DNA from: Prevotellaceae bacterium
GTDB taxonomy: Bacteria; Bacteroidota; Bacteroidia; Bacteroidales; Bacteroidaceae
NCBI GenBank assembly: GCA_015257125.1
Contig: JABZKU010000003.1
Location: 62,001 to 126,000 of the forward strand
Direction: 5' to 3'
DNA length: 64,000 bases
Shown here: one piece after another, positions 1 to 8,636 of the stretch
Layout of the letters: every line of letters begins with the position of its first letter
How positions within the stretch are numbered: position 1 is the first letter of the stretch
Program-made: the position numbers and the translations under genes
Notes under the pieces: generated by a model
Seen by the model: only the letters and a program-made list of their open reading frames with translations
Database searches by the model: none
What the model was told of the DNA's origin: nothing

Positions 1-1
1 G

Positions 2-202
2 GCCCTCACCCTGCGCAACATGAAACGCATTGCCGTCGGCACCGGCGTGGGACTGCGCTACGACCTCAGTTTCCTCGTCATCCGCATCGACCTCGGTGTC
101 GGCCTCCACGCCCCCTACGACACCAACCGTCGCGGGTTCTACAACATCGAGCGCTTCCGCGAATCACTCGTGCTCCATTTCGCCGTCGGTTATCCCTTCT
201 GA
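2..202 (+). CDS. C-terminal end of a BamA/TamA-like outer-membrane barrel protein (partial)
   Basis: Only the last 66 codons lie in the window; the gene begins to the left. The residues alternate polar and hydrophobic in the way of transmembrane beta strands (for example GLRYDLSFLVIRIDLGVGL) and the protein ends in a terminal Phe, the usual signal for barrel insertion. The pattern GVGLRYD - LSFLVIRIDLG - GYPF is what I know from the last strands of the BamA/TamA (surface antigen D15) family. In that family the proteins insert or export outer-membrane proteins. Which member it is cannot be decided from this fragment. Confidence 0.75.
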   Translation, partial: ALTLRNMKRIAVGTGVGLRYDLSFLVIRIDLGVGLHAPYDTNRRGFYNIERFRESLVLHFAVGYPF

Positions 203-276
203 GGTCGAAAACTGCCGTCCCCACTCGCAAAACAGGGCGCACACTCCCGCGCATTTTCCACCTTCTGCCCCATGCC

Positions 277-308
277 CTTGTCCGATTTCGCACGATTGCT
301 TAACTTTG
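277..308 (+). promoter_or_regulatory. Bacteroidota-type promoter of pgi
   Basis: CTTG at 277-280 (close to the -33 TTTG) is separated by 20 nt from TAACTTTG at 301-308, a perfect -7 box (TAnnTTTG). It lies about 60 nt upstream of the pgi start. Confidence 0.7.
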
Positions 309-368
309 AAGCGAGCAAGTTCGCAACTTGCCCAAATCTCAACAACAACATCACAACATATCACCATC

Positions 369-1706
369 ATGAACGCTATTCGTTTAGAACTTGACCACGC
401 CACGTCGTTTCTCCCCCAAGGCGAGTTGGACGCAGTGAGCGCCAACGTGCCTGCCGCACAGCGCGCACTCGAAGCACAAACTTGCCCCGGCAATGACTTC
501 CTCGGATGGATGCACCTCCCCTCTTCCATCACCCCCGAATTCCTCGCTGAGATCAAAGCCTGCGCCGCCACCCTTCGTGAAAACTGCGACACCATCGTCG
601 TCGCCGGCATCGGCGGTTCCTATCTCGGAGCCCGCGCCGTCATCGAAGCACTCGGCAACCAGTTCGAATGGCTCACCAACGACGGCACCAACCCCGTCAT
701 CCTCTTCGCCGGCAACAACATCGGAGAGGACTACCTCTACGAACTCTGCCAATACCTCAGCCACCGCAAGTTCGGTGTGATCAACATCTCCAAGAGCGGC
801 ACCACCACCGAGACCGCACTCGCTTTCCGTCTCCTCAAGAAGCAATGTGAGGAACAGCGCGGCAAAGACCTCGCGCGCAAAGTCATCGTTGCTGTCACCG
901 ACGCCAAGAAGGGCGCAGCCCGCACCACGGCCGACAAAGAAGGCTACACCTCCTTCATCATCCCCGACAACGTCGGCGGCCGCTTCTCCGTCCTCACGCC
1001 CGTAGGTCTTCTCCCCATCGCCTGCGCCGGCTTCGACATCGATGCCCTCGTCAAAGGAGCCGCCGACATGGAGCGCGAATGCAGCAGCGACGACAACATC
1101 GCCACGCAATATGCCGCCGTGCGCAACGCCCTCTATCGCGCCGGCAAGAAGATCGAGATCCTCGTCAACTTCCAGCCCAAACTCCACTACATGAACGAGT
1201 GGTGGAAGCAACTCTACGGCGAAAGCGAAGGTAAGGACGGCGTCGGCATCTTCCCCGCTGCGGTCGATTTCACCACCGACCTCCACTCCATGGGTCAGTG
1301 GATCCAAGAAGGCGAACGCACCATCTTCGAAACCGTCATCTCGGTCGAAAACGCCAACCACACCGTCCTCTTCCCCTCCGATGAAGAAAACCTCGACGGC
1401 CTCAACTTCCTCGCCGGCAAGCGCGTGGACGAGGTGAACAAGATGGCCGAACTCGGTACGCGCATCGCCCACGTCGACGGCGGAGTGCCCAACCTGCGCA
1501 TCGTCCTCCCCGAGCTCAACGAGTACTATCTCGGACAACTCATCTACTTCTTCGAACGCGCCTGCGGTGTGAGCGGTTTGCTCCTCGACGTCAACCCCTT
1601 CAACCAACCCGGTGTCGAAGCATACAAGAAGAACATGTTCGCCCTCCTCGGCAAACCCGGTTACGAAGCCGAAACCGAAGCCCTCAAAGCGCGTCTGGCC
1701 GACTAA
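369..1706 (+). CDS. pgi: glucose-6-phosphate isomerase
   Basis: Interconverts glucose 6-phosphate and fructose 6-phosphate in cytoplasmic glycolysis and gluconeogenesis. The 445-residue protein is the short bacterial form (about 450 residues). Visible motifs are GIGGSYLG (residues 80-87), the phosphate-binding SKSGTTTE (141-148), the family signature NVGGRFS (201-207), GESEGK around Glu285, the TTDLHSMGQ block with His306, and the second signature FNQPGVEAYK near Lys420. The reading frame is open upstream to base 30, but the ATG at 369 fits the family N-terminus and lies downstream of a good promoter. A hairpin at 1734-1771 separates it from the HAD gene. Nothing is truncated. Confidence 0.97.
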   Translation: MNAIRLELDHATSFLPQGELDAVSANVPAAQRALEAQTCPGNDFLGWMHLPSSITPEFLAEIKACAATLRENCDTIVVAGIGGSYLGARAVIEALGNQFEWLTNDGTNPVILFAGNNIGEDYLYELCQYLSHRKFGVINISKSGTTTETALAFRLLKKQCEEQRGKDLARKVIVAVTDAKKGAARTTADKEGYTSFIIPDNVGGRFSVLTPVGLLPIACAGFDIDALVKGAADMERECSSDDNIATQYAAVRNALYRAGKKIEILVNFQPKLHYMNEWWKQLYGESEGKDGVGIFPAAVDFTTDLHSMGQWIQEGERTIFETVISVENANHTVLFPSDEENLDGLNFLAGKRVDEVNKMAELGTRIAHVDGGVPNLRIVLPELNEYYLGQLIYFFERACGVSGLLLDVNPFNQPGVEAYKKNMFALLGKPGYEAETEALKARLAD

Positions 1707-1733
1707 TCGTCGCCCGTCGCACCCTCTTTTTCT

Positions 1734-1771
1734 CGCCCCGCCCGCCACTGAGCGGGAGGGGCGAACTTTTT
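1734..1771 (+). terminator. intrinsic terminator after pgi
   Basis: A 12-bp GC-rich stem (1734-1745 with 1752-1763, one mismatch) has a 6-nt loop and is followed after AAC by five T. Its end is close to the HAD start at 1785, so it may be partial or attenuating. Confidence 0.65.
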
Positions 1772-1784
1772 ACCACTCCCACCG

Positions 1785-2570
1785 ATGAATCACGAAAACT
1801 ATACCGCCGCCCTCGCCCACTATTGGGACACCCACCCCGAATGGCGTGACGAAGCCACCGCAGCCGGCCACTCTCTCGACACCCTTCCCGTACAAGCCAC
1901 CCTCTTCGACATGGACGGCGTGCTCTTCGACTCCATGCCCGGCCATGCCAAAGCCTGGGCGCAAGTCTGCCACGAAGCCGGACTCGACATCAGCCCCGAA
2001 GAAATCTATCTCAACGAAGGCCGCACCGCCTTCAGCACCCTCAGCCTCTTCACCCGTCGCACCTGGAATCGCGACACCAACGCCGAAGAAGTCGAGCGCT
2101 TCTACGCCCGCAAGTGCGAACTCTTCAACAGCTATCCCGAAGCCCCCCAAATGCCCGGCGCCTTCCACCTGCTCGAACAAGTCGTTGCCGACCGCCTCAC
2201 CACCGTCGTCGTCACCGGCAGCGGACAAGCCAGCCTCCTCGATCGCCTCATGCAGAACTATCCCGGCGTCTTCGATCCCGCACGCATTGTCTCCTCTCGC
2301 GACGTGCAACACGGCAAACCCCATCCCGAACCCTACCTCATGGGACTCGCCAAAGCCGGTCAGCTCCGTCCGTGGCAAACCTTCGTCGTCGAAAACGCCC
2401 CCCTCGGTGTCCGCGCCGCCGTAGCCGCCGGCATCTTCACCATCGCCGTCAACACCGGCCCCCTCAACCCCAAGGTGCTGGCCGACGAAGGTGCCGCCCT
2501 CGTCTTCCCCTCCATGACGGCACTCGCCGAAGCCTGGTCCGAACTCCGCAGCACTTTCGGGCTGCGCTGA
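1785..2570 (+). CDS. HAD-superfamily hydrolase, beta-phosphoglucomutase-like
   Basis: A 261-residue cytoplasmic protein of the haloacid dehalogenase superfamily. The N-terminal catalytic motif is FDMDGVLFDSM (residues about 42-52), where the two Asp act as nucleophile and general acid/base. The Thr motif is VVVTGSGQ, the Lys motif is in HGKPHPEPYLMGL, and the late acidic motif is weak: FVVENAPLGVRAAVAAG has Glu-Asn where many relatives have Glu-Asp. These features and the helical cap match the phosphatase / beta-phosphoglucomutase branch; the substrate is not evident. There is a ~40-residue extension before the first motif. It lies 39 bp upstream of dprA, probably in the same transcript. Confidence 0.85.
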   Translation: MNHENYTAALAHYWDTHPEWRDEATAAGHSLDTLPVQATLFDMDGVLFDSMPGHAKAWAQVCHEAGLDISPEEIYLNEGRTAFSTLSLFTRRTWNRDTNAEEVERFYARKCELFNSYPEAPQMPGAFHLLEQVVADRLTTVVVTGSGQASLLDRLMQNYPGVFDPARIVSSRDVQHGKPHPEPYLMGLAKAGQLRPWQTFVVENAPLGVRAAVAAGIFTIAVNTGPLNPKVLADEGAALVFPSMTALAEAWSELRSTFGLR

Positions 2571-2609
2571 CCCTCTGCCGTTTCGCCCTTCGCCTTAATC
2601 GCCTAAACC

Positions 2610-3743
2610 ATGCTCCATCACATCGCCCTCAGCCTGTTGCGCGGACTCACCCAACCGCAATGCGTCGACCTCTTGCGAAACATCGACCATCCGCGGGCAC
2701 TGTTTGAGGACACAGCGACCGCACTCGACACGCTCGACCAACTCGTCCCGGCTGCCCGCACACAACTGCTTCATCTCTTCGCCGAACGTGGAGAAGAAGC
2801 CTTGTCTCGGGCAGCCGACGAACTCGAGTTCTGCCGGCGCCACAGCATCCGCCCCCTCGCCCTCGGCACCGATGACTATCCCCAGCGCTTGGCCGAATGT
2901 CCCGACGCCCCCGCCGTCGTCTACTATCGCGGCACGGCCGATCTCGACGCGCGCCACATCGTGGCGGTCGTGGGTACGCGCCGCATCACCCCCTATGGCA
3001 AAGCCCACTGCGAACGCTGCTGTGCCGAACTGGCCGAAGCTCTCCCCGATGCCCTCATCGTGAGCGGACTCGCCTACGGCGTCGACATTCACGCCCACCG
3101 CGCCGCCCTCGACAACCGGCTCGACACCGTCGGCGTCTTGGCACACGGGCTCGACACCCTCTACCCCTCCTCACACCGCGACACCGCTCGCGACATGCTC
3201 CTCCACGGCGGACTCCTCACCGAGTACGTCGCCGGCGTGCGCCCCTTCGCCGGCAACTTCGTGCGCCGCAACCGCATTGTCGCCGGATTGGCCGATGTCA
3301 CCCTCGTGGTCGAAAGTGCCGAAAAGGGCGGCGCCCTCATCACCGCCCGCCTCGCCGCCGACTACAACCGCACGGTCTGCGCCCTTCCCGGCCGCACCGA
3401 CGACGAGTACAGCCGCGGCTGCCTTCACCTCGTGCGCGACCACCGCGCCGAACTCGTCACCGGCGCCGACGACCTGATGCGCCTCATGAATTGGGCGACG
3501 AAACACAACGCACCCGCGGCTGTGCAACTCGAACTCTTCGACGGCGAAACGCCCGAACAGTCTGCCCTCATCAAAGCCCTCCGCACCGCCGGCAGCGAGG
3601 GCGAAACCGCCGAGCGACTCTGCATCATCACCAACCTCCCCCTCGCCCAAGTCAACGCCACCCTCTTCGACCTCCAGATGGCCGCCGCCGTCGCCCTCCT
3701 CGCCGGCGGTCGCTACCGCTTGCGCACAAAAGCCAAATTCTAA
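2610..3743 (+). CDS. dprA: DNA-processing protein DprA (Smf)
   Basis: DprA binds incoming single-stranded DNA and loads RecA during natural transformation; it also occurs in non-competent bacteria. The 377-residue protein has the N-terminal helical region, then the Rossmann-like DNA-processing domain with VAVVGTRRITPYG, IVSGLAYGVDIHAHRAAL, GVLAHGLDTLYP, the loop GNFVRRNRIVAGL and SAEKGGALITA, ending with CALPGR. A C-terminal winged-helix-like region follows (residues about 310-377). Length and domain order are normal. It follows the HAD gene by 39 bp and ends at a hairpin. Confidence 0.95.
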   Translation: MLHHIALSLLRGLTQPQCVDLLRNIDHPRALFEDTATALDTLDQLVPAARTQLLHLFAERGEEALSRAADELEFCRRHSIRPLALGTDDYPQRLAECPDAPAVVYYRGTADLDARHIVAVVGTRRITPYGKAHCERCCAELAEALPDALIVSGLAYGVDIHAHRAALDNRLDTVGVLAHGLDTLYPSSHRDTARDMLLHGGLLTEYVAGVRPFAGNFVRRNRIVAGLADVTLVVESAEKGGALITARLAADYNRTVCALPGRTDDEYSRGCLHLVRDHRAELVTGADDLMRLMNWATKHNAPAAVQLELFDGETPEQSALIKALRTAGSEGETAERLCIITNLPLAQVNATLFDLQMAAAVALLAGGRYRLRTKAKF

Positions 3744-3765
3744 GCCCCTTGAAAAGCAAAAAACA

Positions 3766-3809
3766 ACAACCCACGCAAGAAAAGTAACTATTTTTCTCGC
3801 GTGGGTTGT
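3766..3809 (+). terminator. hairpin, probable terminator after dprA
   Basis: An 18-bp inverted repeat (3766-3783 with 3792-3809, one mismatch) has an 8-nt loop. The A and T runs are inside the stem next to the loop rather than after it, so this is not a textbook terminator. Confidence 0.5.
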
Positions 3810-3930
3810 GACATTCCGCCCAATGATTTATTTTTACAAATAGAACATTTCTTTTTGCTTCATCGATTTCCATTTGTGATAAGTGCTGCTCCTTCAGCCC
3901 TTAAATTTGAATTCTTTACTTACCTACACG

Positions 3931-4566
3931 ATGTACAAATATCTTTTCCTCTTTCTCACAGCGGTCGTCAGCTTCAGCGCCTGCGACAACGACCCGAAAG
4001 AATGCCTCTGTCCCCCACGCATCAAATGTCCGGAGGCTCAAAAGGTCGCACCCAAAAAACTTCAGATCGACGAATTCGGAGAATACATCCCCGACAGCAC
4101 CGGCCGAAACATCCGTGCCGATTCCACAGACCATGGCGATGGATTCATCTATATGTACTCACGCCAAACAGCCCGGATCTCCAAGGCACGGTTCGACAGT
4201 TTGTTCACAAAGACAGTTTGGAAAATTCACAACCTAAACCTACTCGACCCGGATGACGAGCTAAACAGGAAGTACCCGGTTCGCTTAGGAGGAAGCTTCC
4301 TCTCCGAATTTACATTCCGAGACGGTAAAGCGATCTTAGGATATGAAGGTATCATGTATAGTAGAGTGATTCCATACCATTACGAATACGACGAACGGAT
4401 AAATAGAGTTACCTTCCCCAAGCTCAACGTGACTTGGGACATCATCCGACTCACCAAACACGCCGTCGAATTCATACAGCATGGCGACAACTTATGGGGA
4501 CCCTATGACTGGTACTACTACCGCAACAGCGGACAAGACAGCATTTCTTTCGGCGACAGTGACTAA
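3931..4566 (+). CDS. putative lipoprotein, first of a tandem paralogous pair
   Basis: A 211-residue protein with a lipoprotein signal: Lys near the N-terminus, a hydrophobic core and SFSAC as the lipobox (lipidated Cys about residue 19). I do not recognise the family. It shares blocks with the next gene: VDEFGEYI/IDEFGEYI, a DHG block, the FDSLFT-TVWK motif, TW/SWEIIRLT and the ending EFxQHGDNLW-P-DWYYxR. The frame is open further upstream (to 3883), but the ATG at 3931 gives the only sensible signal peptide. It presumably sits in an outer or inner membrane leaflet; function unknown. Confidence 0.8.
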   Translation: MYKYLFLFLTAVVSFSACDNDPKECLCPPRIKCPEAQKVAPKKLQIDEFGEYIPDSTGRNIRADSTDHGDGFIYMYSRQTARISKARFDSLFTKTVWKIHNLNLLDPDDELNRKYPVRLGGSFLSEFTFRDGKAILGYEGIMYSRVIPYHYEYDERINRVTFPKLNVTWDIIRLTKHAVEFIQHGDNLWGPYDWYYYRNSGQDSISFGDSD

Positions 4567-4636
4567 CTGCTAAGCAAAAGGCGGGCTTCAGAAGCGAAAC
4601 TACCTTCAAAATTCCAACTCACATACGCTCACGACG

Positions 4637-5311
4637 ATGCACAATTCAATTCCCCGATACCTCCTTGCCCTCCTTCTTTCACTCACTGCCCTTTCGGCCT
4701 GTGAGCGAGACGAGTGTCCCTGCCAACAAGGTAAACAAGTAGAAATCAAAAAGCCCATTCCTGCTCCCACAGCCCCCGACCATACGGCGCAAACGGATGT
4801 TCAACCCAAGGTTGACGAATTTGGCGAATACATCACCGATGGCAAGCACCCCAAGCAGCGCGTCAACCTCACCGACCACGGTGCCGGCTTCACCTACGGC
4901 CTCTTTGGCAAGATGGCCAACATCTCCAGAGAGCGTTTCGACAGCTTGTTCACTCAGACCGTGTGGAAATACAGCAATATGCGCGTCGTCGAATCCGATG
5001 CCACCTTGGCCAAAGAACCGCTGAAGATGATTGGCTTAATCATTAACCCCGAAACCTTCACCTGCAGAAACGGCAAAGTCTACCTACGAAATTTCGATGA
5101 CGCCACAGGAAAATACACCATCACCGAAAGGGCGTTTTACTACGACGAGACAATCAACCGCCTGACCTTCATCGGCACCGACGTTTCGTGGGAAATCATT
5201 CGCCTCACGCCCCACGCCATCGAATTCCTACAACACGGCGACAACCTTTGGAGCCCCTTCGACTGGTACTACTTCCGCCGCAGCCCCGAAAAGGAATTGA
5301 AGGCCGACTAA
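4637..5311 (+). CDS. putative lipoprotein, second of a tandem paralogous pair
   Basis: A 224-residue lipoprotein with signal core LLALLLSLTALSAC, lipobox Cys about residue 22, then a Cys/acidic stretch (ERDECPC) like its neighbour's. A Pro/Lys/Ala-rich linker precedes the part shared with the upstream paralogue (DEFGEYIT, RFDSLFTQTVWK, SWEIIRLTPHAIEFLQHGDN). Gap to the paralogue is 70 bp, so the two are probably co-transcribed copies from a local duplication that have since diverged. Function is not recognisable. Confidence 0.8.
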   Translation: MHNSIPRYLLALLLSLTALSACERDECPCQQGKQVEIKKPIPAPTAPDHTAQTDVQPKVDEFGEYITDGKHPKQRVNLTDHGAGFTYGLFGKMANISRERFDSLFTQTVWKYSNMRVVESDATLAKEPLKMIGLIINPETFTCRNGKVYLRNFDDATGKYTITERAFYYDETINRLTFIGTDVSWEIIRLTPHAIEFLQHGDNLWSPFDWYYFRRSPEKELKAD

Positions 5312-5370
5312 CTCCCGCCCTCTTCGCTTCCCCTCATGCTCCATGCACACGGAGCAAACACAATAAATTA

Positions 5371-5413
5371 AGCGTTCCGCTGACATCTGATGATGATCAG
5401 CGGAACGCTTTTT
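5371..5413 (+). terminator. intrinsic terminator after the lipoprotein pair
   Basis: A perfect 13-bp stem, AGCGTTCCGCTGA with its complement at 5397-5409, is followed by a run of T to 5413. It marks the boundary between the GC-rich housekeeping block and the AT-rich segment. Confidence 0.9.
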
Positions 5414-5600
5414 GTTTACCGGTGGAACTAAGCGACTTGAACATAGAAATACCGAGTGTTCTTGCTAAAGCGGCTTCTCGAAGAAAGATTGCGAGTATAC
5501 AAAAGAAAATCAATAGTAGACCCTGACAAAAACTAAAGTTTGAAACACCAAAAGCAGAGTTCTCAAACGAATAGCCTAATTTTGCACTTGCCGGTTGACT

Positions 5601-6290
5601 CTACGAATTCGAACAATAATTCTTGTTTACTCTACTATAATATTCTTCAACAATATTAGCCGCGTGAGAATTATTAACATAGCTGTATACATTTGTTCTG
5701 CATCTTTCTATGGATTCTTCTGTAAATTGGTCATGAAAGAATTGCTGATATACATCTGTTAATTGGTCAAGCACTTCATTTATAACATACGGAGGAAGTG
5801 TTGCCCCCCATTGTCTTTTATACTCTAGAATACAAGCAGTTGCATACATCACAAAAGAACGCTCTAGATCGGGTAGGAAAATAGACTTTTTAAAATCAAT
5901 AGTCAACTTCTCCATAAGACTAATTATGTCCGGTTTCATATCTTCTCTCATATCACGAAGATGATTCCAGGATTCACCAACAATAGAATCAAATCCATCA
6001 TTTATTCTTAGCTGACGTTCATTCATGCCACCACAAGAATTATTATCTCTACTTGCGACATATTCATCGTAAGAAATCTCTTTCAGCCCACTCTTTGCCA
6101 TCGGCACATAGATGCCTTCCATTATTTTTACAATAAATGCCCTTGGCGTAACTTTTACAAGCTCTCCAACCATTCCGTTTTGTGGGTAAAAATTATGCTT
6201 TGCCCATTCATTTCTATTGGCGTATACATCATTGATATATTCCATTGTTGTAGAGAAACATTCTCCAGAGTCTATAATCCTTACGTACAT
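5601..6290 (-). CDS. unknown protein, third gene of an AT-rich three-gene operon
   Basis: A 229-residue protein I cannot assign. The N-terminal ~80 residues (MYVRIIDSGECFST..., GMVGELVKVTPRAFIVKI, then YVPMAKSGLKEIS) look like a small beta-barrel (KOW/SH3-like) of the type seen at the start of some phage proteins; this is only an impression. The rest is helical, with no visible catalytic motif. The start lies 2 bp after the stop of the upstream gene, so translation is probably coupled. Composition is strongly AT-rich with codons such as ATA, TTA and AGA, unlike the genes on either side, which suggests transfer. Confidence 0.75.
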   Translation of the reverse strand: MYVRIIDSGECFSTTMEYINDVYANRNEWAKHNFYPQNGMVGELVKVTPRAFIVKIMEGIYVPMAKSGLKEISYDEYVASRDNNSCGGMNERQLRINDGFDSIVGESWNHLRDMREDMKPDIISLMEKLTIDFKKSIFLPDLERSFVMYATACILEYKRQWGATLPPYVINEVLDQLTDVYQQFFHDQFTEESIERCRTNVYSYVNNSHAANIVEEYYSRVNKNYCSNS

Positions 6291-6292
6291 TT

Positions 6293-7336
6293 TTATCCTT
6301 TGTATAAGTCGTTATATAAGTATGGCAATGGCAAACTATTATTCAAAAACACAGTCGAAACAGGTGCGTCTTCAAAGAATTGTATTTTGCCATACCCACA
6401 TCCATAGGTGCTATGTTTGAAAGCTTTACTTCTTGTGGGACTTGTAAATCTTAGAAACAAATCATGTTCCCTGATGTAAGGCTTTATTGATTCTGCATCG
6501 CTGTGTTCAAGCTCAAATACCCAAAACTCCCTAAAAAAACTATTGTCATTTAAATTATCATATACATATAATGCAAGTGTACTTAGCAGCCCATATTCAT
6601 CCATATTCATTTTGTCAACAAGAAGACAAAATATCATAAACACATCTTCTAATGTGTATTCTCCGAAAATATAACTATTTCTAATTTTTCTAAATTCAAT
6701 ATCTAACTTTGAGATCCGATAAAGGCTTAAACTAGAATAACCATCAAAGCAATATTTGGACAGCTCCTCTTTGTACAATTTTGAGTAATTAAAAATATCT
6801 TGAGCGCGAAATAAAGGTTTGTACTTGGAATGCATCATGCCGAACTGACAAGAGAGATATTCATTAAAAGCATTGAAATACGGCAATCTAAAATCGAATC
6901 TAAAACAACTCCAAAACGGTCCGTACCTTCTAGTAGTAACAACTATATCAGAAATAAAACAACTTTGTTGAAGCGTCTTACTTAATCCAGAATAAGCACT
7001 AGACACAGCCGTTGACAAACAATCGACAAATGTGTACCTGTCATAAGGATTATTAAGATCAAGAGTAAATCCACCAGTAACCTCTTCAACTCCAACCTCG
7101 GAATATTTACGTATATACCAGTCTTTAGGAATCTCTATTGGTTTAAAATTGTGGGTTCTGAAGAACAAATCAATGAGCACGTCATCAATGTATTCTTGAA
7201 CAAGTTCTTTCTTGCTATCGCTAATAACAACATTAAGCGATTCCATTGCAAAAAGATCATCACTTGCAAGCTGTAAGTAGTTACGAAAATGCAATAATGC
7301 CACAAGCTCGTCTATTAACGCCTCAGATCTAATCAT
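6293..7336 (-). CDS. unknown protein, second gene of an AT-rich three-gene operon
   Basis: A 347-residue protein with no motif I recognise. It has no signal peptide or membrane segment, is rich in Phe and Tyr (RRYGPFWSCFRFDFRLPYFNAF), and appears a mixed alpha/beta cytoplasmic protein. It starts 27 bp after the gene at 7364-7672 and ends 2 bp before the gene at 5601-6290, so the three form one leftward operon. Base composition matches those two genes and not the chromosome around them. A role in an accessory (for example defence) system is a guess from context alone. Confidence 0.75.
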   Translation of the reverse strand: MIRSEALIDELVALLHFRNYLQLASDDLFAMESLNVVISDSKKELVQEYIDDVLIDLFFRTHNFKPIEIPKDWYIRKYSEVGVEEVTGGFTLDLNNPYDRYTFVDCLSTAVSSAYSGLSKTLQQSCFISDIVVTTRRYGPFWSCFRFDFRLPYFNAFNEYLSCQFGMMHSKYKPLFRAQDIFNYSKLYKEELSKYCFDGYSSLSLYRISKLDIEFRKIRNSYIFGEYTLEDVFMIFCLLVDKMNMDEYGLLSTLALYVYDNLNDNSFFREFWVFELEHSDAESIKPYIREHDLFLRFTSPTRSKAFKHSTYGCGYGKIQFFEDAPVSTVFLNNSLPLPYLYNDLYKG

Positions 7337-7363
7337 ATTTTGACACTTACAAAGTCATTTACT

Positions 7364-7672
7364 TTAACGAGCGACTACTGACAAGTGTTGTGGAAAACCA
7401 TCCATTATCATAGCTAAATGACAAGGTAAACCCTCAAAAACACTATAACTATTAATCCACTCTTGAAGCGGTCTCAAATCCATGCCCATAAACCCAAGAC
7501 CTTGTATAGAAAGGTCATCATTTAGCACTATTATAACATGAAAAACATGACCATTATATTTATTATTAATATCTGGTGTAAAAACTATACGAGCTTTCCT
7601 TTTGTCGTAATCTTTATTCACAGATTCGACGTATTCCTTCGGAAATCCCTTGATAAAGTCCTCTACATACAT
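7364..7672 (-). CDS. small unknown protein, first gene of an AT-rich three-gene operon
   Basis: A 102-residue protein. The middle is beta-rich (KARIVFTPDI, then HVFHVIIVLNDDLSIQGL) and the end reads CHLAMIMDGFPQHLSVVAR. No family recognised. ATG start, AT-rich codons and the 27-bp gap to the next gene place it first in the operon. I see no convincing promoter directly upstream. Confidence 0.65.
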   Translation of the reverse strand: MYVEDFIKGFPKEYVESVNKDYDKRKARIVFTPDINNKYNGHVFHVIIVLNDDLSIQGLGFMGMDLRPLQEWINSYSVFEGLPCHLAMIMDGFPQHLSVVAR

Positions 7673-8021
7673 GATGAAATATATTAATATCTACAAATGA
7701 TCGTGTTAGGAATGTTTTCCTCACAGAAAGCGGGCGTGAAATAACAGTTTCTCGATTATTGTTGATTTTTTCATTGTATCCAACACATTACCGATTAATA
7801 ATCAAAAGAGAAATACGATGAGCGCAAAATTAGACAATCCTATTGAGATAACCAAGATTTTGAGTATTAAAAGTAGAATGTGCGTGATCAACTCAGAATG
7901 CTGCACGGCCGATAAGTCGTAAAACACCGGGACATCGACAACGATCTTCCCGTCCTAAGAGCACTCCATTTTCACTTCTCCTCCCGCAGTGCACCGAGCG
8001 AGCGCAACGCGCGCACGTAGC

Positions 8022-8262
8022 GCGCGCGTCCGCTGTTTTCGACTTTTTGCCTTCACCTCTTCACCTTTTGGGGATAAAAAACTGTGGTACAAAGGGTTGA
8101 GTGTGAAGGCTTCACCCGATTTGCCTTCACCGGTGAAGGCAAAAAAACGCACGAAACTTCACTCACAAGTTGCAAATTATCAATGAGTTAGGGGTGAAGG
8201 TGAAGGGTGAAGGCAAGAATTGCGAACTCGCTGAGTGCGCGATGCGGGGGCGGGTGTCCGCC
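8022..8262. repeat. dispersed palindromic repeat, copy A
   Basis: The left arm (8022-8065) is a GC-rich tip GCGCGCGTCCGC, then TGTTTTCGAC, then T-run-GCCTTCACCTCTTCACC. It matches the reverse complement of the right arm of copy B (16723-16766) at about 39 of 44 positions. Inside are GTGAAGGC at 8103-8110, a perfect 24-bp palindrome at 8120-8143, and three direct GGTGAAGG units at 8193-8216. The right GC-rich flank is degenerate, so the right boundary is approximate. Confidence 0.7.
8120..8143. repeat. perfect 24-bp palindrome in repeat copy A
   Basis: Two head-to-head half-sites TTTGCCTTCACC and GGTGAAGGCAAA abut without a loop. The same half-site recurs through all three copies of the repeat family, as expected for a dimeric binding site or a hairpin. 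Confidence 0.85.
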
Positions 8263-8597
8263 GAGGCGCACCTACACACGCGAGAGAACGGCGAGAGGAA
8301 CACAACCGAGGGAGGAGAATGGGAAGAAAGCAGGCGAGGGGGACGAAAAATGTGGGAGGAAAGAAGGAAAAGAGGACGAGTTTCGCAAGAAAGTCCACAA
8401 GTTTTCATTCTCACGTCGTCTCACCCCGAGAAAACAAAACTTTTTCTCGCAAAAACCACGGATATTCAAAACAAAAAGTTTACCTTTGCGCTTGATAAAA
8501 CACAACTTTCCCTTTTCCTGCCGCACTGCGGCGTCCATATAGCGCGAAATCACGGGGCAACCCGGACGAATCGGCGCAAATGCTCTTTGACTTACTG

Positions 8598-8636
8598 AAA
8601 AAATCCCGATACTCCGCCGTGTGGGGAGCATCGGGA
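8598..8636 (-). terminator. intrinsic terminator of glnA
   Basis: Read on the minus strand just after the glnA stop: a stem of TCCCGAT and CTCC (8625-8636 with 8604-8615, one mismatch), then six T. Confidence 0.85.

Noticed and set aside
7981..8263. GTGAAGGC repeats as a CRISPR array
   Set aside because: Units occur in both orientations with irregular spacing and overlap; there are no equal-length spacers and no cas genes nearby.
8170..8598. 142-codon and similar frames in the purine-rich spacer
   Set aside because: Low-complexity Glu/Arg/Gly sequence caused by the purine-rich stretch, lying over the repeat element.
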